Source: an uncultured Shewanella sp. (lineage in GTDB: Bacteria > Pseudomonadota > Gammaproteobacteria > Enterobacterales > Shewanellaceae). Taken from it: 64,000 nt of DNA. The stretch spans positions 310,001-374,000 of the forward strand of contig NZ_CANLKR010000001.1 in the NCBI RefSeq assembly GCF_947491715.1. The letters are read 5' to 3'. Shown piece by piece: positions 1-9,062 of this stretch. The notes beneath the pieces are model-generated. The model saw only the letters and a list, made by a program, of their open reading frames with translations, was not told where the DNA came from and ran no database searches. The position numbers and the translations under genes were made by a program. Each line of letters opens with the position of its first letter. Position 1 is the stretch's first letter.

Positions 1-453
1 ACAGAGGGATTTACATTTTTTGCCGTTCATCGACGGATCGATTATCTCTTTTAAAACTCGATAATTTTATTGCCTATATGGTTAAATGTTATTGATTTTT
101 AAAATAATACTTACCATCGATATCTTCTTCAATCTTTTTCTATTTTTGCATTGAAAAGTTGAAGTATTATGATTTGTTATAAAGTAACCATGTTGTTGGA
201 TTTAATTTCTCATTTCCTCTTCCTTACGAGTATGAAGACAGTTTAAGAAGAAGGATTTTTATTAAGCCTCTTTTTTATTTAAGCCCTATTTTTTCCCATA
301 AAAAGAAAGTGTCACATTAAAAATAAATGTGAGTAAATATGATGTTTGTCAAATTTATTGATATTGAGAATGGTTATCATTGTAATAAGTGTATCTCTAG
401 TGTTACATTTTGTTTGATTGGTTTTTTTTATTTTAATAATCGTAGGAATAAAA
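1..453. other. gene-free AT-rich left edge
   Basis: I see no convincing gene here. The region is very AT-rich with many stops in all frames. The only purpose I can assign is to carry the promoter and leader of the secreted protein that starts at 454. No repeat or RNA structure was recognised. Confidence 0.4.
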
Positions 454-960
454 ATGAAAAAAAAATGGATAATGGGTTTCGTGGCTTCGCTGACTTTTTT
501 ACCTACTTTGGCCCAAGCGGATACTTATCTTGGTCGGTATATTTGTCATTCCAATGAGGTATTAAGACAAAATGGTGATTTAGGTGCCAAGGTAGATTCT
601 CGATTAGAGCTCAGATTAAAGCAGGATGATGATGGTTTAGTATCGCTTATTCAAGGAATGGGGCATCTGATCACAAACTATGCAGCAGATGATAATTTAT
701 TAGATGATGAATATGCATATTACGGTTTGTTTAATTCACATTCTCTAAAGGAAAATCCGGATTATGCGCCTCGTGTTTATCTTAATCATCATCAATTTAA
801 AGCTTTTAATGCAATGGTGACAAATAATAATGACGGGGGAGGAATGTGGGGGAATTTAGTGATCCCGAAAACATTAACGACAGAAATTGAAGTGCATTAT
901 ATCTTTCAATCAGGCGATCACATGGGCGGCACGGTTGATTATCAATGTGTGAGTGGGTAA
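454..960 (+). CDS. small secreted protein of unknown function
   Basis: A protein of 168 residues that I do not recognise. The N-terminus reads MKKKWIMGF followed by a hydrophobic core and a likely signal-peptidase I site after ALAQA-like residues (TLAQA, about residue 22), so export to the periplasm or outside is likely. An in-frame start exists 12 codons upstream, but the ATG at 454 is preceded by an AGGA ribosome site at good spacing and places the signal peptide at the N-terminus, so it is preferred. The mature part has two cysteines (near the start, in YICHS, and at the end, in YQCVSG) that could form a disulfide. It stands alone, with no operon partner. Function unknown. Confidence 0.6.
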   Translation: MKKKWIMGFVASLTFLPTLAQADTYLGRYICHSNEVLRQNGDLGAKVDSRLELRLKQDDDGLVSLIQGMGHLITNYAADDNLLDDEYAYYGLFNSHSLKENPDYAPRVYLNHHQFKAFNAMVTNNNDGGGMWGNLVIPKTLTTEIEVHYIFQSGDHMGGTVDYQCVSG

Positions 961-1105
961 GGTTTATTTTGGACTTGACACATCTATTTTAGATACGACG
1001 AATATATCATTTATAGGTTGTTATTATGACGAGTAAATGATATTTTGAATTTTGCATTGATGGATCAATGTGTATTTGCTTTATTAACTTAGAAAAGGAC
1101 TTTCT

Positions 1106-1282
1106 ATGAAAAAGCTATCATTATTTGTATTCTGTAGTCTTTCTGTTATTGTTTTATTTTTTTTAACTTCGTTTGAACCGCTTTTAATTCCTCTTATTAC
1201 CTTTCAGCCCAGTCAATCTCAATGGCCTTACAAACCTTTTACTGTTCGTTGCCTTGGAGTGAATAAAAATCAGCTATCTTAG
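1106..1282 (+). CDS. possible small membrane-anchored peptide, perhaps interrupted by a stop
   Basis: A 58-codon reading frame with an AAGGA site 7 bases before the ATG. The first 22 residues (MKKLSLFVFC, then hydrophobic) look like a membrane anchor or signal sequence, followed by a short tail rich in Pro and Phe. The frame ends at TAG (1280-1282) but continues open for 16 more sense codons to a second TAG at 1331-1333. The gene may therefore be a 75-residue protein broken by one nonsense change, or the short form may be real. No family recognised. Confidence 0.35.
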   Translation: MKKLSLFVFCSLSVIVLFFLTSFEPLLIPLITFQPSQSQWPYKPFTVRCLGVNKNQLS

Positions 1283-1399
1283 GGGGAAGATAATGTTATT
1301 CATTTATTTTATCCTGTTACATGGAAAAAATAGTGATATAAATTCAGTATCTTGTATTATTGCTGAGATCCAAGAATGAATATTACGTGAAGAAAAGGG

Positions 1400-1885
1400 A
1401 TGAGTAAACTGATGTATCGCATAAGAAAAGCTGAACTTACCGATGTAGAGCGATTACAAGCCCTTCAATTTCAAATTAACGCGTTTCATAAAAAGCACTT
1501 ACCCGATGACTTTCTTTCTCCTGAAGAAATTGCAAAAAACATTAATTTGAATGAGTTTATCGACAGTCAAAATTATATTGTGCTGGTGGTTGAGCATGAC
1601 AATGACGTAGCTGGTTTTGTGATGGGCAATGTGTGGGAGCGAAAATCTTGGGTATTACAACGGCGTCAAATAGCCAGTTTACAGCAAATTGCGGTTGATA
1701 CTGCTCATCAGCGCAAGGGCCTCGGGAAAATGTTAGTGGAAGCGTTTGAGCATGAAGCTAAGCAAAAAGGCAGTGAAGAACTTTGGTTAGAGGTGTATGC
1801 CTTCAATGAAGATGCGATTGAATTGTACAAGCGTCAAGGGATTGAACCCACATTGCTTTTTGGACAAAAGAGACTGATTGCCTGA
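1400..1885 (+). CDS. GNAT family N-acetyltransferase
   Basis: Acetyl-CoA dependent N-acetyltransferase of about 161 residues, the usual size for a single GNAT domain. The acetyl-CoA loop is visible as QRKGLG (residues 104-109) after the beta-4 strand LQQIAVD. The C-terminal motif EVYAFNEDAIELYKRQG is the typical motif B in which an Asn and a Tyr sit near the CoA. The substrate cannot be read from sequence. The ATG at 1400 lies almost directly behind a GGG run, so the ATG at 1412 (MYRIRKAEL), which begins at the canonical beta-1 strand, is an alternative start. It is monocistronic. Confidence 0.8.
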   Translation: MSKLMYRIRKAELTDVERLQALQFQINAFHKKHLPDDFLSPEEIAKNINLNEFIDSQNYIVLVVEHDNDVAGFVMGNVWERKSWVLQRRQIASLQQIAVDTAHQRKGLGKMLVEAFEHEAKQKGSEELWLEVYAFNEDAIELYKRQGIEPTLLFGQKRLIA

Positions 1886-2082
1886 TGAAATTTAAAATAT
1901 TAATGCTCAGATAGAATGAAGTGTTAAAGTAGAATAAGGAGCCGTTAAGTCTTGCCCTCTGAAAAACCTTGTTGAAGACATGCTAGGAAAGAAAGTGAGT
2001 GATCTTCATTAATGTCATTGACATAGGAACTTAAGCGCCCGTGTTCCATAGGGCGTTTAAGCATTTTGTTAAATTGAAAGGG

Positions 2083-2568
2083 TTAATCTTTTTCGGCGAA
2101 GTCGATGAGTGTTTGCCCTGACATACGGTAGCCGACCCATTCATCTTGTGATTTTGCCCCAATTGAATGATAAAAATCTCGCGATGGTTTATTCCAATCA
2201 AGACAACTCCATTCAAATCGACCGCAATTGTTTTGCAGCGCAATTTGAGCCATTTTTTTCAGTAATAATTTGCCAGCGCCTTTACCTCTGTGCTCTGGTG
2301 AGACATAAAGATCTTCAAGGTATAGCCCTGGTTTGGCTAACCAAGTTGAGTAGTTATAAAAATAAATTGCCATGCCAAGTGCTTGTCCATCTTGCTCACA
2401 AATTAATGCGTTCACATGGCTGTTACTTGAAAACATGCTTTTCTTAAGTGTTTCTTCTGTGGCAAGCACTTCATGTTCTGCTTTTTCATAAATAGCCAAT
2501 TCACGCACAAAATGTAAAATCAGTGCCGCATCTGATGTTTGAGCTTGGCGAATAAATAAGGGTTCCAC
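2083..2568 (-). CDS. GNAT acetyltransferase, diamine/SSAT-like
   Basis: A 161-residue GNAT protein resembling the spermidine/spermine N1-acetyltransferase and thialysine acetyltransferase subgroup. It shows the N-terminal pattern IRQAQTSDAALILHFVRELA, the strand LYLEDLYVSPEHRGKG with the CoA loop RGKGAG (residues 94-99), and WNKPSRDFYHSIGA near the end. Such enzymes acetylate diamines or small amino compounds in the cytoplasm; the real substrate here is unknown. The start is GTG at 2568, chosen because GGAG lies six bases upstream and no ATG is nearby. It is divergent from the LysR gene at 2664, with under 100 bp between them, so the two may be co-regulated. Confidence 0.82.
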   Translation of the reverse strand: MEPLFIRQAQTSDAALILHFVRELAIYEKAEHEVLATEETLKKSMFSSNSHVNALICEQDGQALGMAIYFYNYSTWLAKPGLYLEDLYVSPEHRGKGAGKLLLKKMAQIALQNNCGRFEWSCLDWNKPSRDFYHSIGAKSQDEWVGYRMSGQTLIDFAEKD

Positions 2569-2663
2569 AGACTTCTCCGTTATATATGATTGACCTTATC
2601 ATACTGCTTGTCATAATATGATTACAGTGCATTATTTTCATGTCAATATGTGTTCTATTCATA

Positions 2664-3566
2664 ATGAATTTATATCAAATCGATTTAAACTTACTGATTT
2701 TATTTGAAGCTTTGTATCGTCATAGAAGGGTATCAACGGCAGCGGAAGACATTTGTTTGAGCCAATCAGCATTCAGCCATGGTTTATCCCGACTGAGGAA
2801 ACGGTTAGATGATGAATTGTTTGTTCGCGTCAATAATCTGATGGAGCCAACATCACTCGCTCATGATCTTGCTTGCCATCTTTCTCCAGCGTTAGAACAG
2901 ATCCATATAGGATTGAATAATCGTTTAACCTTCGATCCTGCTACCAGTGATATTGAACTTAAATTTGCTGCAACAGATTATACTCAATTTAGTTTATTAC
3001 CCAAGTTAGTGAGCCATATTACTAAAGTCGCGCCTAATATTCGTATTACGCTTGTGTCGTCGGAAGATAAAATGCCAACGGAGAAACTGATTAGTGGGGA
3101 GTTAGATTTTGTACTGGGCTTTAGTCATGAAGTGGAAAAGTCATCGACGATTGATTATCAGACTTGGTTGAAAGATAGTTATTGTGCTATTGCGAGAAAA
3201 AACCATCCTAAATTGAAAAATGGTTTGACGTTAGAGGCATTTTTAAATTTATCCCATGTACGAATTTCGCCTTGGGGTGAGAAAAAAGGGATTGTCGATC
3301 ATCAACTTGCGGCTTTGGGACTGAGCCGTCATGTTACCTTGCAATTACCCAGTGCCCTTGTCGCACCTTATACGGTTGCTAATTCAGATTTGCTCCTTAC
3401 CTTGCCTAGGTTGTTGGTATCCAATGTGGCTGACATGCTGGATATTGATATTTACCCGCCTCCGGTTGATATGCCTCAATATCAATTAAATATTTACTGG
3501 CATAAATTGAATGCCAGTAAGGCGAGTCATCGTTGGCTAAGGCAGTTGATTGAACAATTGAGCTGA
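2664..3566 (+). CDS. LysR-family transcriptional regulator
   Basis: A 300-residue LysR-type regulator. The N-terminal winged helix-turn-helix spans about residues 5-65 (DLNLLILFEALYRHR, then TAAEDICLSQSAFSHGLSRL and the wing FVRVNNLMEPT). The rest is a periplasmic-binding-protein-like effector domain. The start at 2664 places the HTH at the N-terminus as in the family; the longer in-frame start at 2640 adds eight residues that do not fit. The divergent GNAT gene at 2568 is the natural candidate target because LysR proteins often control the neighbouring divergent gene. The PFAM-like pattern of conserved residues puts it near the NodD/LeuO-type group that begins with NLLILFEAL, but the effector is unknown. 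Confidence 0.85.
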   Translation: MNLYQIDLNLLILFEALYRHRRVSTAAEDICLSQSAFSHGLSRLRKRLDDELFVRVNNLMEPTSLAHDLACHLSPALEQIHIGLNNRLTFDPATSDIELKFAATDYTQFSLLPKLVSHITKVAPNIRITLVSSEDKMPTEKLISGELDFVLGFSHEVEKSSTIDYQTWLKDSYCAIARKNHPKLKNGLTLEAFLNLSHVRISPWGEKKGIVDHQLAALGLSRHVTLQLPSALVAPYTVANSDLLLTLPRLLVSNVADMLDIDIYPPPVDMPQYQLNIYWHKLNASKASHRWLRQLIEQLS

Positions 3567-3599
3567 AAGGTATGGTTTCGTGGGGGAGGGCAATGTTAA

Positions 3600-3634
3600 G
3601 CCTCAAAGTGTCATCAAAAATAATACTTTGAGGC
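3600..3634. terminator. hairpin between convergent genes
   Basis: A perfect 10-bp inverted repeat (GCCTCAAAGT / ACTTTGAGGC, arms 3600-3609 and 3625-3634) lies just after the LysR stop and before the 3' end of the convergent receptor gene. It lacks a strong T-run, so it may act as a weak bidirectional terminator or only protect the 3' ends. Confidence 0.45.
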
Positions 3635-3669
3635 GTGGCTCTTCGTTTATGGAGGATCGGTTGAGGCGA

Positions 3670-3740
3670 AGTTAATTAAAACCTTAGTTAATTAAAAATT
3701 ATAGTTAATTAAAAATTATAGTTAATTAAAAATTATAGTT
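3670..3740. repeat. 17-bp tandem repeat overlapping the receptor 3' end
   Basis: Three perfect 17-bp units (AGTTAATTAAAAATTAT at 3686-3702, 3703-3719 and 3720-3736), preceded by one degenerate 16-bp unit (3670-3685). The last unit contains the stop codon and final codons (Asn-Tyr-Asn-Phe) of the TonB-dependent receptor, so the array looks like replication-slippage copies of the gene's own 3' end. Confidence 0.85.
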
Positions 3741-6011
3741 CATGCCTATCATGAAACTGCGTCCCATGAGTGGAGCATAATCTTTGAGTAAAGAAGTGTG
3801 TGGTCTCGCATTTTGATTGAGTAAATTGCTCCCTTTCACATACAGCATGACATCATTGTCATTCATCATCATGTGATAGGTCAATGCAGTATTCAATAAG
3901 GCGTAACCTGCGGTATCGGTCTCATTTTCTGCTGTTTGTGTTTGTTTGGCATAAGCCATGACACCGACTTCTGCATGCCAATCAGATTGATCGTAATTGA
4001 GGGTTGAGCCCACACGTAAGGGGGAGATCAGGGGTAAATTTCCGCCATCGACTAACAGACCTCGTGTATAGTCACTGAGTAAATCGATTGACCAAATTTC
4101 ACTAAGTGGAATATTGGCTTGTGCCTCTACAGAGTAGAGCTCGGCATCCCCTTGAGTGAATTGATACACAGGTAAAGAGCCTCCTTCTCCGATATCTGAA
4201 GCAACAAGACCTGTGTCTTGTTCATAGTAAAAATTATTGACCCTGTTATAGGCCATGCTTAAAGAGCCTGTCCATGAGCCGTCTAGTTTTCGTAAGGTTA
4301 AATCAATATTATTGGCGATTTCCTTATTGTTACTGTTGCTGTTTGGTACAACCTCACCGTTTTCAATAGTGAATTGAGAACCCACTTCAAAACTTTGCGT
4401 TGCATCATGATTGCCAAAACTGTAAAGCTCTTCGGCAGTAGCTGAGCGTTCGGCTCGTTCAAAAGACAAACCTAAATTATAATCGGGATCAAAATTCCAA
4501 ACGATACCAGCTGACAGGGACAGGTTATTATCATTTACACCGTCGGGTTGATAATTTTGAGAGCTGCTGGTGGTCGTTAAGAGCATGCTGTCAGGTGCTA
4601 AATTATAATGCTCGATGCGTCCTCCAAGCTCAAGACGAAAGTCATTAATTTGTCGTTCTTGTACTATGAATGCTGCTATTGTGTTTGTAATACTGTCAGG
4701 AGTCAGTGCTTCATCGCCTACCACTGAAAAATCTCGGTGCGTGGTATTGAGTCCCATGCTCCCTTGCCATTTTCCCCAAGGGCTATTATTAACACTTAAA
4801 CGTACTTCGCTTTCTTTGTTGTAGAAGAAGGTATCGGCTATGCCATCCTCTGCCTCTGCATGTTGATAATCGGTATAGCCCGCGTCTAAGTTCAGTTTAG
4901 TGACACCTGAAAAGGGATTTATCAGGCCACTGTGAAGTTGCCAGACTGTTTTGTGTAAATCAATAGTGATATCTGGATCTGTGGTGTCTCGTTTGGGGAT
5001 CCCGTAATTTGAATCAGTTTGTGCCCCAGAGAGACTGATGAAACTATCATCTCCCGTGTATCCCACTCCAACGGCATAATCATCCTGTGCCAGCTGACTG
5101 TTTTCTAATGTGCCATGTGTGTCTGATTGGCCTTTGATGGCATCACCTGCAATATTGAGATCGCTGGTATTACGTTTTGAGCCATCAAGATGCCAATTAA
5201 ATTTTCCGTTACCGCCGTTGAGTTCACCATTGACTGTACGGCCATTATTGCCAGTTTCGTATTGCGTACCAAGGTTACCGGATAATTCATCGACGGGCTC
5301 TTCATGAACGCGATTATTGACCACATTGACAACGCCGCCAATGGCCCCATTGCCATAAAGTAGCGATCCCGGTCCTCGAAGAATTTCGATTTGCTGTGCA
5401 GTGCCAGCTTCTGTAGTGACGGCATGATCTGCTGATACCGTAGAGGCATCGCCTACCGACAGGCCATTTTCAAGTACTAATACTCTTGGGCCGCTCATGC
5501 CGCGAATAATGGGGCGACTCGCTCCTGCACCAAAATGAGTTGCTTGAACACCAGGGAGTTTTTCCAATGTATCCCCTAAGGTAGGTTCTGTATTCAGTTT
5601 TAGCTGATCTTCAGTCATGACACTGATGGGAGTTGTGCTTTGGATGGGTGAACTAAGAAAAGGTGATGCAGTGACGACAATGTTTTCCATCATCATGGGA
5701 TCGAGCGATATATTCTGTGTCACAGTCCCTTTGGTGAGGGATACATCATCATTGACATCAGTAAAGTTTTTTGCAGTGACATGCAAATGAGCAAGACTGT
5801 TATCTGAAAGGGTTAATGTGTATTGACCTTGTGCATTAGTGGTGGCTTTTTTAGAATTAGTGACGGCTTTTTTATCTGTTTCGACACTGACTTGTGCGCC
5901 AACAATTGGTGTACCGTCAGGAGCGGTTATTTGCCCTTGAAGCTGGGCGGCTATTACGGGGGTTGAGCTACTAGCAAGCGCTAACGCCATATAAGATAGA
6001 GCATGTCTCAT
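3726..6011 (-). CDS. TonB-dependent outer-membrane receptor, ZnuD-like
   Basis: An outer-membrane receptor of 761 residues, probably for zinc or another metal. From the start at 6011 (AAGGA eight bases upstream) it has a signal peptide (MRHALSYMALALASSS), a carboxypeptidase-like regulatory domain with the pattern GQITAPDGTPIVGAQVSV, a TonB-box-like ENIVVTASP, a plug with LGDTLEKLPGVQ and FGAGASRPIIRGMSGPRV, a DHAVTTEAG stretch, and a C-terminal barrel ending in the outer-membrane signature MNYNF. The plug motifs FGAGASRPIIRG and the SADHAV stretch are those of the ZnuD family. The histidine-rich small protein just upstream on the same strand supports a metal role. Uptake would need TonB-ExbBD from elsewhere. 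Substrate is inferred, not shown; siderophore or vitamin uptake cannot be excluded. Confidence 0.82.
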   Translation of the reverse strand: MRHALSYMALALASSSTPVIAAQLQGQITAPDGTPIVGAQVSVETDKKAVTNSKKATTNAQGQYTLTLSDNSLAHLHVTAKNFTDVNDDVSLTKGTVTQNISLDPMMMENIVVTASPFLSSPIQSTTPISVMTEDQLKLNTEPTLGDTLEKLPGVQATHFGAGASRPIIRGMSGPRVLVLENGLSVGDASTVSADHAVTTEAGTAQQIEILRGPGSLLYGNGAIGGVVNVVNNRVHEEPVDELSGNLGTQYETGNNGRTVNGELNGGNGKFNWHLDGSKRNTSDLNIAGDAIKGQSDTHGTLENSQLAQDDYAVGVGYTGDDSFISLSGAQTDSNYGIPKRDTTDPDITIDLHKTVWQLHSGLINPFSGVTKLNLDAGYTDYQHAEAEDGIADTFFYNKESEVRLSVNNSPWGKWQGSMGLNTTHRDFSVVGDEALTPDSITNTIAAFIVQERQINDFRLELGGRIEHYNLAPDSMLLTTTSSSQNYQPDGVNDNNLSLSAGIVWNFDPDYNLGLSFERAERSATAEELYSFGNHDATQSFEVGSQFTIENGEVVPNSNSNNKEIANNIDLTLRKLDGSWTGSLSMAYNRVNNFYYEQDTGLVASDIGEGGSLPVYQFTQGDAELYSVEAQANIPLSEIWSIDLLSDYTRGLLVDGGNLPLISPLRVGSTLNYDQSDWHAEVGVMAYAKQTQTAENETDTAGYALLNTALTYHMMMNDNDVMLYVKGSNLLNQNARPHTSLLKDYAPLMGRSFMIGMNYNF

Positions 6012-6120
6012 CGTGCCTGTCCTTATAGAAAGCAAAAAAATAGAAAGCAAAAAAGTCCAATACTCATCATCATCGATAGCATACCGAAGTTGATGAATTT
6101 ACTGTTTTTGTTGAACTTTC

Positions 6121-6411
6121 TTAAAAGGGAGGGGCACGCACACTTAAGGTTTCGAGCCAAAATAAAGCGGGCTGCTGATATAAGGGAAGGGTGATTTTTT
6201 CAGCTTGTTGCTGACACATTTCAGGCATGATGACCGTTGTTGGGCCAGCATGGTGGTGGTGATAGATATTACTGTAAAGGCAGTGAGTGTTATCATGTTC
6301 TAGCGCATGCTCCATGCTATGTGCGATCGTGATAGATTGCAGAACAATCAGCCATAAGCCAAAAATGAGCCAAAGGCCACTCTTAAGAGTCAGGGGGGCG
6401 CGATTTGTCAT
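6121..6411 (-). CDS. small histidine-rich exported or membrane protein
   Basis: A 96-residue protein with one N-terminal hydrophobic segment (about residues 11-31, likely signal anchor) followed by a cluster of possible metal ligands: HSMEHALEHDNTHC, then YHHHH, then MPEMC. It lies about 110 bp upstream of the ZnuD-like receptor on the same strand, so the two are probably co-transcribed. Small His-rich proteins of this type are common next to ZnuD-like receptors in Vibrio and Shewanella (DUF2607-like; assignment by eye). A role in binding or sensing zinc is an inference. The ribosome site is weak: GGAG lies rather far upstream. Confidence 0.65.
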   Translation of the reverse strand: MTNRAPLTLKSGLWLIFGLWLIVLQSITIAHSMEHALEHDNTHCLYSNIYHHHHAGPTTVIMPEMCQQQAEKITLPLYQQPALFWLETLSVRAPPF

Positions 6412-6629
6412 TATGGTAACCTGATCTCCTTTATTTTGATTAGCTTTTATATTAGGTTTTGCTAATTCTTTTTTTATGAGCGCACACGTTACTCTTCAGA
6501 AAAGAAAAACGCAAAGTAAAAATGGTAAAATTGTTATATTTTATCTTAGGTTTCACTATGTAATAATCAATTTAAATCGGCAATTGATGGATTTGATCTC
6601 GTATTTTATTCTAAATATTAAGGAGTTTT

Positions 6630-7013
6630 ATGAACCTCAATCAAGTCACTTTACCAGTGACAAACATGCTCGATGCAACCGAGTTTTATTTGACATTAGG
6701 CTTTACCCAAATTGTCGATACGCCACATTATGCGCGTTTTGAATGTCCTGATGGGCAGAGCAGTTTTTCATTATCACTGGAAGAAAAAACATCTCATCAT
6801 GGCGCGGTGATTTATTTTGAACATGAAGACTTAGATAATTGGGTGTTGGAGCTGAAAAGAAAAGGTATTGTATTTATCCAAGATCCTCAAGATGAGACAT
6901 ACCTATGGAGAGAAGCGGTACTTAAAGATCCCTCAGGTAATAAAATTAAGTTATATTGGGCAGGGGAAAATAGGCTTAATCCTCCATGGCGAGTGGATAA
7001 AAATGGCGAATAA
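6630..7013 (+). CDS. VOC-superfamily (glyoxalase/dioxygenase fold) protein
   Basis: A 127-residue single VOC domain with the start NQVTLPVTNMLDATEFYLTLGF and the second half REAVLKDPSGNKIKLYWAG typical of glyoxalase/bleomycin-resistance/dioxygenase proteins. Proteins of this size form a dimer with metal ligands shared between paired beta-alpha-beta-beta-beta units. Here the usual N-terminal histidine is replaced by Thr in VTLPVTN, so metal binding is uncertain. The AAGGAG site just before ATG 6630 supports the start. Substrate unknown. Confidence 0.75.
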   Translation: MNLNQVTLPVTNMLDATEFYLTLGFTQIVDTPHYARFECPDGQSSFSLSLEEKTSHHGAVIYFEHEDLDNWVLELKRKGIVFIQDPQDETYLWREAVLKDPSGNKIKLYWAGENRLNPPWRVDKNGE

Positions 7014-7120
7014 CTTCTTGTGTGGATTTAAGTGAATGGTGTGTTTAATATGGATGGCGTTTAAATGAAAAAATAGAGTGAAAAAGCATTTTACAAATGT
7101 AATGTTATGGAGTTTTTATT

Positions 7121-7444
7121 ATGCAGGAGCTAGGTAAGTTATATCAAAGCGTTAAAGTGTTATATCTGATGTTTTGGGCTGGATTAATGCTGAGTATTTC
7201 GCTCTATTTACTTGGGATAGATAGCAGTGTTTGGACCGTTAGCTATGTTTCATTATTGGCTGTTATTACACTGTTTACTCTCACTGCCAATGTGAAATTG
7301 CACCATTTAGCGGTTAAAGAAGCGATCAATTGTCATACGCTTGGCCTGAATGCGACGGTATTATCCAGTTTGTTTCTCACACCATTGGAGGCTGTGATCG
7401 TATTACCTGCGATCAATTTATATCGGCTTAGGCATCATGACTAA
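7121..7444 (+). CDS. small integral membrane protein of unknown function
   Basis: A 107-residue hydrophobic protein with about four predicted membrane segments (around residues 11-30, 38-56, 72-85 and 85-100) separated by short polar loops. I do not recognise the family. It sits alone between two VOC genes, in the same orientation, but gaps of over 100 bp on both sides give no operon evidence. The start at 7121 follows a GGAG ribosome site. Confidence 0.55.
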   Translation: MQELGKLYQSVKVLYLMFWAGLMLSISLYLLGIDSSVWTVSYVSLLAVITLFTLTANVKLHHLAVKEAINCHTLGLNATVLSSLFLTPLEAVIVLPAINLYRLRHHD

Positions 7445-7603
7445 AAAGTAAGTGATGTCAATTCAAACGTAAAGTGTAAATGAGTGTCATTTTATATTAA
7501 TGATTTATATGTACACTCCACTGTCTAATATTGACGTTATTGTCAGCAATGAATAGGGTATGTTTTAGGACAATAACTAATTACATGGAGTTAAGGGATT
7601 TTT

Positions 7604-7999
7604 ATGCAAGAAATAACAAGAATAAATCATGTGGGCTTGAGAGTGAAATCGCTTAATGTTTCAAGGCTTTTTTATGAGAAGTTAGGTTTTATTTTTATTG
7701 AAGGTCCAGTCGGGCCTGAGCCCGTTGCCGTTATGGAACATCCATCTGGCATTAATATCAATTTCATTTTAAATGCCTCAAATGATGAGCCAACCAATAT
7801 CTTGATGGACATACCTCAAAAGTACACAGGTTATACGCATATTGCATTGGAGATCACTGATCTTGACGCTGTTCAAAAACAATTAGCGGATCTTAATATC
7901 GCAATAACAGGTGGTCCAATTACGATCCCCAGTGGCGCACAGTTTATTTTTGCACGTGATCCTGATGGCAATGTGATTGAATTTCATCAACCAGCCTAA
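7604..7999 (+). CDS. VOC-superfamily protein (glyoxalase-like)
   Basis: A 131-residue VOC protein. The N-terminal strand INHVGLRVKSLNVSRLFYEKLGF carries the usual first His ligand; TGYTHIALEITDLDAV supplies a second His, and DPDGNVIEFHQP the terminal Glu. These positions match metal-dependent glyoxalase I-like and extradiol-like members, so a metal-dependent lyase or isomerase activity is plausible, but the substrate cannot be named. AAGGGA precedes ATG 7604. It is more conserved at the metal sites than the other VOC protein at 6630. Confidence 0.8.
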   Translation: MQEITRINHVGLRVKSLNVSRLFYEKLGFIFIEGPVGPEPVAVMEHPSGININFILNASNDEPTNILMDIPQKYTGYTHIALEITDLDAVQKQLADLNIAITGGPITIPSGAQFIFARDPDGNVIEFHQPA

Positions 8000-8098
8000 A
8001 TGGATAAATAAAATGCAACAGGATTGTTTTCAATATCCCTAATGATTAGATCTATCCATTTAAAAAGAGGTGATACGTCCGCTTGTGATGCTAGTATG

Positions 8099-8767
8099 TC
8101 ACCTTGACTGGTATTGAATACATTGTTCAAAATAGGGTTGTAATTGATTAAGCCATAGCGAATAGCCTTTAGGCGTTAAGTGCAGTTGATCATGCATGAT
8201 ATCCAGAGGGATCACGTCTTGATGATCTGAAAAAACGAGATTAATATCGATGTAATCTATGAGGCTGTTCGCCGTTAAGCTGGAATATAATCTGCTGGCT
8301 TCAGTACCGATTTGACGCTCAATTGAATCCTTTTTTCCTCGGGGGAAAAGGCGATATACCATTATTTGAGTGTCTGGCAGTTTGCATTGAATTTGATGAA
8401 CTAAATATTGCACTCCTGCTGCGATTTCCTCTGCGGTATTATCAAACACATTATTGGTGCCAATATTGAGTAGCAATAATCTTGGCGTAATATTGTCTAA
8501 TTGACCATTTAGGACTCGCCAAAGTGCATGTTGTATTTTATCCCCGGCAAAACCAAGATTATGAATGATGAGTTTTCTTGACCAATGTTGTAATACTTTG
8601 CTTCCTGCTTGCTCCCATTGCTGCATGATAGAATCGCCCATCAAGATCACATCAGGACTGGCATTGTTTTGTTTATGAAGACTTAAAATACCTTGATGCC
8701 GTTTGACCCAGCGTGAACTATTGAGCTTATTTTGTGGAAAGGTTGTGGTGTTAGCATGGGGGGTCAT
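8099..8767 (-). CDS. SGNH/GDSL-family esterase or acetylhydrolase
   Basis: A 222-residue hydrolase with all four SGNH blocks: block I MGDSIMQQW (catalytic Ser about 46), block II GFAGD (Gly about 75), block III NIGTNN (Asn about 106) and block V DQLHLTPKGY (Asp about 193 and His about 196). This layout matches the platelet-activating-factor acetylhydrolase-like branch, which deacylates sugars or lipids. There is no obvious signal peptide, so it probably acts in the cytoplasm. It is monocistronic and convergent with the VOC gene. Confidence 0.85.
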   Translation of the reverse strand: MTPHANTTTFPQNKLNSSRWVKRHQGILSLHKQNNASPDVILMGDSIMQQWEQAGSKVLQHWSRKLIIHNLGFAGDKIQHALWRVLNGQLDNITPRLLLLNIGTNNVFDNTAEEIAAGVQYLVHQIQCKLPDTQIMVYRLFPRGKKDSIERQIGTEASRLYSSLTANSLIDYIDINLVFSDHQDVIPLDIMHDQLHLTPKGYSLWLNQLQPYFEQCIQYQSR

Positions 8768-9062
8768 CGTTACTTTATTTTTGAAGAGGCATTAAAAAAT
8801 AGGTTAACTGTGTTGTTGATGTGATGCAAATCATAGTGAATTAGTACCCTCCTTTTACTTATTGAAGTATAAGGAATGACACTACTTAATAAAGTTAGGA
8901 CAGGCATAAGAAACTCAAATGCTGTCATTCACCCTTATTCAAAGTAGAAGCGGGGCTTTCATTGCGATAAAAGTTGTTGAAGGGATAAATAGGAGGCATT
9001 CACGGTTGGGGCGAATTTTAACTACACTCATACCATTGATCCACCGTTAATTTTTTTGGGGT

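Noticed and set aside
339..557. 72-codon frame overlapping the first secreted protein
   Set aside because: It overlaps the better frame from 454, has no ribosome site and no signal peptide or domain.
6521..6560. Zur-box-like AT-rich words (GTTATATTTTATC) near the ZnuD-like locus
   Set aside because: Only half of the known palindrome can be matched; the right half does not pair. It is also upstream of the VOC gene rather than the small His-rich gene.
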